NCBI GenBank assembly: GCA_947253135.1
Contig: CAMXYS010000042.1
Location: 1 to 11,191 of the forward strand
From: an uncultured Clostridia bacterium
Lineage (GTDB): Bacteria > Bacillota > Clostridia > Saccharofermentanales > Fastidiosipilaceae
Length of the DNA: 11,191 nt
Direction of reading: 5' to 3'
The translations under genes and the position numbers were made by a program. Shown one piece after another: positions 7,282 to 11,191 of the stretch. Position 1 is the stretch's first letter, and the number at the start of each line of letters is the position of its first letter. The notes beneath the pieces are model-generated. The model ran no database searches, was not told the origin of the DNA, and worked only from the letters and a program-made list of their open reading frames with translations.

Positions 7282-7302
7282 GCCCCCCACCTTCTCTATA
7301 AT
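7275..7302 (+). promoter_or_regulatory. Sigma-A-type promoter for rqcH
   Basis: TTGCCA (7275-7280) and a perfect TATAAT (7297-7302) are separated by 16 bases. This is the best promoter match in the window. Transcription would start near 7309 and give rqcH a leader of about 160 bases. The -35 box overlaps the start codon of the divergent membrane-protein gene (7279-7281), and the spacer covers that gene's ribosome binding site. Confidence 0.6.
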
Positions 7303-7315
7303 AGAATATCAGCTT

Positions 7316-7324
7316 ATCTTAGCA
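7316..7324 (-). promoter_or_regulatory. Possible extended -10 for the small membrane protein gene
   Basis: On the - strand TGCTAAGAT fits an extended -10 (TGnTAnnnT). It would start transcription about 20 bases upstream of the ribosome binding site of the 124-residue protein. No good -35 box is present, so the call is weak. Confidence 0.25.
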
Positions 7325-7471
7325 TAAATTAAGGCTCTTATATTTAGAATACTGTGGCCAAGTAAGAAGGCTATCGGTTAAGTATTAAGGCTAAAAAAAC
7401 TGAGGTGATCAGACCTACTCCAAGTAGACGAACAACACTTCAACAACTAATCAAAGTAAAGGTGGTAGCCC

Positions 7472-9379
7472 ATGCCCTTAGATGGAATCAGCAGTCGCTT
7501 TTTAGGTCTGGAACTCAGTCAGGACTTAAAAGATGCCCGCGTCGACCGGATCACCCAACCGGGGCGTTTTGACCTGCTCTTGACCCTGAGGGTTCCAGGG
7601 GCCAACCGCCGCCTCTTTATTTCCTGTAACCCCTCTTCTCCTCGGGCCTACCTGCTGCCGGCAGAGGAACCGGCTCCGGGCACCGGCCGCCAGGACCGCC
7701 AGCCGCCCATGTTTTGCATGTTATTGCGCAAACACCTGCAGGGGGCCCGGCTGCAAACTGTCAGCACAGCTGACTTCGAGCGGGTTTTAAGCTTTAATTT
7801 TCAGGTGCGTAACGAGTATGGTGACTTGACCACCAGGCATCTGGTGTGTGAATTGATGGGGCGCTACAGCAATATTATCCTGGTCAACGAAGCAGGCCGC
7901 ATCCTAGATGCCCTGGTCCATGTAGACGGGTCTGTCAGCAGCCGCCGCGAAATTATGCCGGCCAGGGCCTACACCCGGCCACCTGATCAAGGCAAAATCC
8001 GGCCTGACCACCTGCTGCAACAATTGATCGCCGGCACAAGGCCGGACTTTCTCACCACCGCCTTAACCGCTGCGGACAGCACAGCTCCTGACCGCCTCCT
8101 CCTCGACCATATCGCCGGTCTGGCACCTGTCTTATGCCGGGAGATATGTCTTCGGGCAGGGTTGAGTTTTGATCGAAATACTGAGGTCAAGTCACTGACT
8201 CCGGCTGACCTAAATAAGCTGGCTGACAGTTTACAGTACATGCTAAGCCAGGCCCTATCGGATCAGGCCTCCCCCTGTCTAATCTTCCCCAATGGGCTAT
8301 CTGAATTGCCGACAGATTTTTACAGCCTCCCCCTCCCCCATGCCGGGGAGCTCCAAACCACTGCCAGCCTTTCGGAAGCCATGGGTCTATTTTATCCGAG
8401 CAGAGAACGGGCTCAGCGCCTGCGCCAGCAGCAAAACAGCCTGCAAAAAGAGGTGCAGAAGGCGATCCGCCATCAAGTCAAACTGTTGGGCATCTATGAG
8501 CGCGACCTCAAAAGTGGCCAAGCCTATGAGCATTACCGCAAGCTGGGCGACCTGATTTACAGCAACCTGCACGTCATCCGGACCGGCTTAAAAACCGCTA
8601 CTGTGACCGACTACACCGATCCTGAGGCCCGCGAACTGGATATCGAGCTCAAAGCTGAGCTCACACCTTCCCAAAACGCGCAGCGCTATTACCGGCTCTA
8701 CCAAAGAAATAAAAGTCGTTTTGAGACTGCTCAAACGCTTAAAGGGCGGGCCGAAGCGGAGCTGGCCTACCTGCGCACCCTGCTCACCATGGTGGAGACA
8801 GCAGAAGACACCACTGATATCAGAGACCTAAAGGCGGAATGGCAGCTGGTCAGCGAACGGGACAAGAAGAAAACAGTTGGACAGCAGGGAGCCGGCCGGG
8901 GTAAAAAGTCAGCTCAAAAGGCCGCTCGCCAGGGGCAGGGCCGCAAGGGCGGAAAAAAAGCTGCTGCTGAATCCGGCAAACCACTGCCACCTCGTCGTTT
9001 TACCTCCGGGGACGGCTTTACCATTTTAGTTGGTCGCAATAACCGGCAGAATGATGAGCTGACTTTACGCACTGCCCAAAAAGATGACCTCTGGCTGCAC
9101 TTGCAAAAAGCACCGGGTACCCATGTCATTATTCGCACCGGGGGACAGACCGTACCGGACAGCACTCTGGAACAGGCCGCCGGCTTAACCGCCTGGTTCA
9201 GTCTGGGTGAAGGTAGGCGTCAAGCGGTCGGAAGTGGCAGTGCCGTTGAAGTTGATTTTTGCCCTGTAGCCCATGTGCGCAAGCCTTCAGGTGCCAGGCC
9301 CGGCATGGTGATCTACGACCGCTACCGGACCATCCGTGTCAAACCTCTCGCACCGGCAGATCTGCCAACGTCAGATTAA
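7472..9379 (+). CDS. rqcH: Ribosome quality control protein RqcH (NFACT family, Rqc2/FbpA homolog)
   Basis: RqcH binds stalled 50S subunits that carry peptidyl-tRNA and recruits tRNA-Ala, adding a C-terminal poly-alanine degron to the nascent chain. Family members are also annotated as fibronectin-binding proteins. This 635-residue protein has the expected order. NFACT-N comes first (MPLDGISSRF, then PPMFCMLLRKHL at 78-89, FERVLSF near 102-108, and ELMGRYSNIILV at 127-138). A helical middle follows, with the coiled-coil arm at about 305-450. NFACT-R comes last (about 508-630: DLWLHLQKAPGTHVII, VPDSTLEQAAGL, HVRKPSGARPGMVIY). A basic Lys/Gly/Gln/Ala-rich insert at 464-509 makes it longer than the usual 560-590 residues. 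The Asp-Arg pair needed for tailing in Bacillus appears here as E103-R104. ATG 7472 follows AAAGGTGG at 7458-7465. The 3' end overlaps queH by 41 bases, tail to tail. Confidence 0.93.
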   Translation: MPLDGISSRFLGLELSQDLKDARVDRITQPGRFDLLLTLRVPGANRRLFISCNPSSPRAYLLPAEEPAPGTGRQDRQPPMFCMLLRKHLQGARLQTVSTADFERVLSFNFQVRNEYGDLTTRHLVCELMGRYSNIILVNEAGRILDALVHVDGSVSSRREIMPARAYTRPPDQGKIRPDHLLQQLIAGTRPDFLTTALTAADSTAPDRLLLDHIAGLAPVLCREICLRAGLSFDRNTEVKSLTPADLNKLADSLQYMLSQALSDQASPCLIFPNGLSELPTDFYSLPLPHAGELQTTASLSEAMGLFYPSRERAQRLRQQQNSLQKEVQKAIRHQVKLLGIYERDLKSGQAYEHYRKLGDLIYSNLHVIRTGLKTATVTDYTDPEARELDIELKAELTPSQNAQRYYRLYQRNKSRFETAQTLKGRAEAELAYLRTLLTMVETAEDTTDIRDLKAEWQLVSERDKKKTVGQQGAGRGKKSAQKAARQGQGRKGGKKAAAESGKPLPPRRFTSGDGFTILVGRNNRQNDELTLRTAQKDDLWLHLQKAPGTHVIIRTGGQTVPDSTLEQAAGLTAWFSLGEGRRQAVGSGSAVEVDFCPVAHVRKPSGARPGMVIYDRYRTIRVKPLAPADLPTSD

Positions 9380-10037
9380 AACGTTTCAGTAACTTGTCCC
9401 TAAAGGAAGTTTCGCCCAGGGAATAAATGCAGCCGCAATATTTTTGCCGGTAGAGCCCGTCTGCTCTGGCCATGGCCTGTCCTTGGCGAAAACCGGCCGC
9501 AAAGTCCAGGTCTAAAAAGTACAGACCGTGCCGGCGGCAGGCCGCCAACAAAACGGACCGCATTAAGTCCTGCTGCTGATAGGGGCTGACAAAAAGAGTG
9601 GAGGCCACCGTCTGATAGCCCTCGGCCGCCGCATAGGCGCAGGTCGCTTCAAAGCGGCTGGCATAACAAATTCGGCAGTGGTCTATTTTAATTTTGCTGG
9701 TAAAACCTCTCCACTTTGCTTCATCCGGGTGTCCGGCCGCAATAAGCCTCAAATTTTTCATTCCGGCAAATTCGCGCAAGGTATCTAAGCGCTTTTCGTA
9801 CTCTGCCCGAGGGTGAATATTGGGGTTGTTGAAATAAGCTACCGGCTCAATTCCGCAAGTGTCGCGCAACAAGGCTAAAGGGTATTCGGCACAGGGGGCG
9901 CAGCAGGTATGCAGTAATAGCCGCCCCACTTGGCCCGGCAAGTTGTCCTTATGCGGGTTCAGCAAACGGACCGCTTCAGCCTCATAAGCCGCGGTATTCG
10001 GCCGGGCCCCCGCAATACTTATCACTGTACTACTCAT
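9339..10037 (-). CDS. queH: Epoxyqueuosine reductase QueH
   Basis: QueH carries out the last step of queuosine synthesis, reducing epoxyqueuosine to queuosine at the wobble position of GUN tRNAs. It is an Fe-S enzyme unrelated to the cobalamin-dependent QueG. This 232-residue protein shows the family's Cys motifs: LLLHTCCAPC (C45, C46, C49), HCRICYASR (C121, C124) and YRQKYCGCIYS (C201, C203). It also has FNNPNIHPRAEYEKR (69-83) and a TLFVSPYQQ stretch. Conserved Cys of this kind hold a [4Fe-4S] cluster and a nearby metal in the characterised family member. About 38 residues precede the first motif. The ATG at 10037 overlaps the ruvB stop (ATGAGTAG), with GGAGGAG about ten bases upstream, so translation is probably coupled. 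Pairing of ruvB with queuosine genes is common in Firmicutes. The 3' end overlaps rqcH. Confidence 0.94.
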   Translation of the reverse strand: MSSTVISIAGARPNTAAYEAEAVRLLNPHKDNLPGQVGRLLLHTCCAPCAEYPLALLRDTCGIEPVAYFNNPNIHPRAEYEKRLDTLREFAGMKNLRLIAAGHPDEAKWRGFTSKIKIDHCRICYASRFEATCAYAAAEGYQTVASTLFVSPYQQQDLMRSVLLAACRRHGLYFLDLDFAAGFRQGQAMARADGLYRQKYCGCIYSLGETSFRDKLLKRFNLTLADLPVREV

Positions 10038-11160
10038 GGTCTGCCAGCTCCTCCACCGCTATTTGCCGACCGCGCCCGCCCACTGGGGACTCAGTTCCAT
10101 TGCACTCTCCCACAGCCGGGGCAACCGGTGGGCGTTTGCCGATATGCTGCCAGCCGCCGGCCGTGAGCATCCGTCCGCGCGGTGTTTTCATAATAAAGCC
10201 AATTCGCAACAAGAAGGGCTCGTACATATCTTCAATCGTACCCGGGTCTTCGCCCGTAGTTGCGGCCAGGGTATCCAAACCAACCGGCCCCCCCTGAAAC
10301 ATGTCCGCCATATTGTTTAGAAGTCTCAAATCTACATGGTCCAAACCGCGCTCATCGATTTGGAGAGCGGTCAAACCGTAACGGGCAATTTCATCGGTCA
10401 CCACGCCGTCACCTTGAACTTGAGCAAAATCACGCAGACGTTTAAGGAGGCGAATAGCCACCCGCGGAGTGCCCCGCGACCGACCGGCAATTTGTTTTAA
10501 GGCCGGTTCCGTCACCCCCATTCCCAGCACAGAGGCATCCCGCCTCAAAATCATCACCAGTTCATCGGGCTCATATAATTTTAGCCGGCTGATAATACCA
10601 AAGCGGTCACGCAAGGGGGCGGTCAAAAGGCCTGCCCGCGTCGTGGCCCCCACCAGGGTAAAAGGAGGCAAATCCAGCCGCACCGACCGGGCAGCCGGCC
10701 CCTTCCCGATCATAATATCAATGCAGAAATCCTCCATCGCCGGATAAAGAACCTCTTCGACGCTGCGGTTCAGGCGGTGGATTTCGTCGATAAACAAGAC
10801 ATCTTTAGCTTGTAGATTGGTTAAGATAGCGGCCAAATCGCCGGCCTTTTCGATGGCCGGCCCGGAAGTCACTTTGAGGCCGACACCTAATTCTTTGGCC
10901 ACAATGCCGGCCAAAGTTGTCTTACCCAACCCCGGCGGGCCATATAGTAAAACATGGTCCAGTGCCTCGCCTCGCTCCAGAGCAGCCCGAATGAAAACTT
11001 CTAAATTTTCCTTAACTTGCGTTTGACCACAGTACTCGGCAAAGCTCTGCGGACGCAGGCCGGCTTCCTCCGTCTCGCCGATCAGGCGTTCGCCCGCAGC
11101 CAACCGCTCAGACTCAAAGTCAAAATCTGCTTGATCTTGGTTATACATAGATGTGTACAT
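10030..11160 (-). CDS. ruvB: Holliday junction branch migration ATPase RuvB
   Basis: RuvB forms hexameric AAA+ rings that, with RuvA, drive branch migration of Holliday junctions in recombination and repair. All key motifs are present in this 376-residue protein: Walker A GPPGLGKTT (74-82), Walker B LFIDEIH (122-128), sensor I GATTRAG (171-177), the arginine-finger segment LRDRFG (183-188), sensor II GTPR (230-233), and the C-terminal winged-helix domain with GGPVGLD and TPRGRM. It is somewhat longer than the usual 330-350 residues because of an unconserved Gly-rich tail of about 28 residues. ATG 11160 has GGAGG upstream, but with a long spacer of about 13 bases. ATG 11148 in frame is an alternative with no better site. 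The upstream gene, often ruvA, lies outside the window. queH follows with an 8-base overlap. Confidence 0.96.
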   Translation of the reverse strand: MYTSMYNQDQADFDFESERLAAGERLIGETEEAGLRPQSFAEYCGQTQVKENLEVFIRAALERGEALDHVLLYGPPGLGKTTLAGIVAKELGVGLKVTSGPAIEKAGDLAAILTNLQAKDVLFIDEIHRLNRSVEEVLYPAMEDFCIDIMIGKGPAARSVRLDLPPFTLVGATTRAGLLTAPLRDRFGIISRLKLYEPDELVMILRRDASVLGMGVTEPALKQIAGRSRGTPRVAIRLLKRLRDFAQVQGDGVVTDEIARYGLTALQIDERGLDHVDLRLLNNMADMFQGGPVGLDTLAATTGEDPGTIEDMYEPFLLRIGFIMKTPRGRMLTAGGWQHIGKRPPVAPAVGECNGTESPVGGRGRQIAVEELADHE

Positions 11161-11191
11161 CTGGTCCGGTCTGCCTCCATTTCCGTTTTCT

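Noticed and set aside
7407..7570. GTG-initiated frame in the rqcH leader as a leader peptide
   Set aside because: It has no ribosome binding site and runs well into rqcH in another frame.
11149..11162. AGATGT-GT-ACATCT inverted repeat at the ruvB start codon, considered as an operator or SOS box
   Set aside because: The arms are only six bases, it overlaps the start codon, and it does not match the Gram-positive LexA consensus.
11141..11191. An open frame on the - strand entering from the right edge and ending at a TAA at 11141-11143, possibly the end of an upstream gene overlapping ruvB
   Set aside because: Only about 16 codons are visible, and they do not resemble the end of RuvA, so it cannot be told from chance.

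Overview
The window reads as chromosomal DNA of a Clostridia-type Bacillota with a fairly GC-rich genome (mid-50s percent GC, estimated by eye). Evidence is the strong purine-rich ribosome binding sites (AAGGAG, AAAGGAGG, GAGGTGA), a ruvB-queH gene pair, a bacterial RqcH/FbpA protein, and above all a giant 2-hydroxyacyl-CoA dehydratase/activase-like fusion protein of the kind found in anaerobic Firmicutes. I see no rRNA, tRNA, CRISPR array, insertion sequence or phage gene. Seven confident protein genes fill almost the whole window.

Layout, left to right. (1) 1-626: a -10-like box, a terminator-like hairpin, then a GNAT acetyltransferase gene on the + strand. (2) 677-6634, - strand: a two-gene operon. 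The first gene encodes a 1568-residue protein with two ASKHA activase domains, two dehydratase-like modules and a Cys-rich tail. Fifteen bases later comes a 411-residue protein joining a degenerate GNAT module to a complete O6-alkylguanine-DNA alkyltransferase domain. (3) 6635-6906: a 272-base AT-rich intergenic region with a perfect 9-1-9 palindrome, a Rex-like site and a possible 39-codon hydrophobic reading frame. (4) 6907-7281, - strand: an unrecognised small protein with two membrane segments. (5) 7275-9379, + strand: a good sigma-A promoter and the rqcH gene. (6) 9339-11160, - strand: ruvB and queH, overlapping by 8 bases. The queH end overlaps the rqcH end by 41 bases.

Functional themes are mixed housekeeping and anaerobic metabolism: Holliday junction migration (RuvB), the last step of queuosine synthesis (QueH), rescue of stalled 50S subunits by alanine tailing (RqcH), alkylation repair (the fusion protein), and an Fe-S ATP-dependent dehydratase/reductase-like machine of unknown substrate. 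I do not see a clearly new multi-gene system. The most interesting items are the giant activase-dehydratase fusion, with four cluster-ligating Cys in tandem domains and a Cys-rich tail, its tight coupling to a GNAT-alkyltransferase fusion, and the palindromes upstream of that operon.
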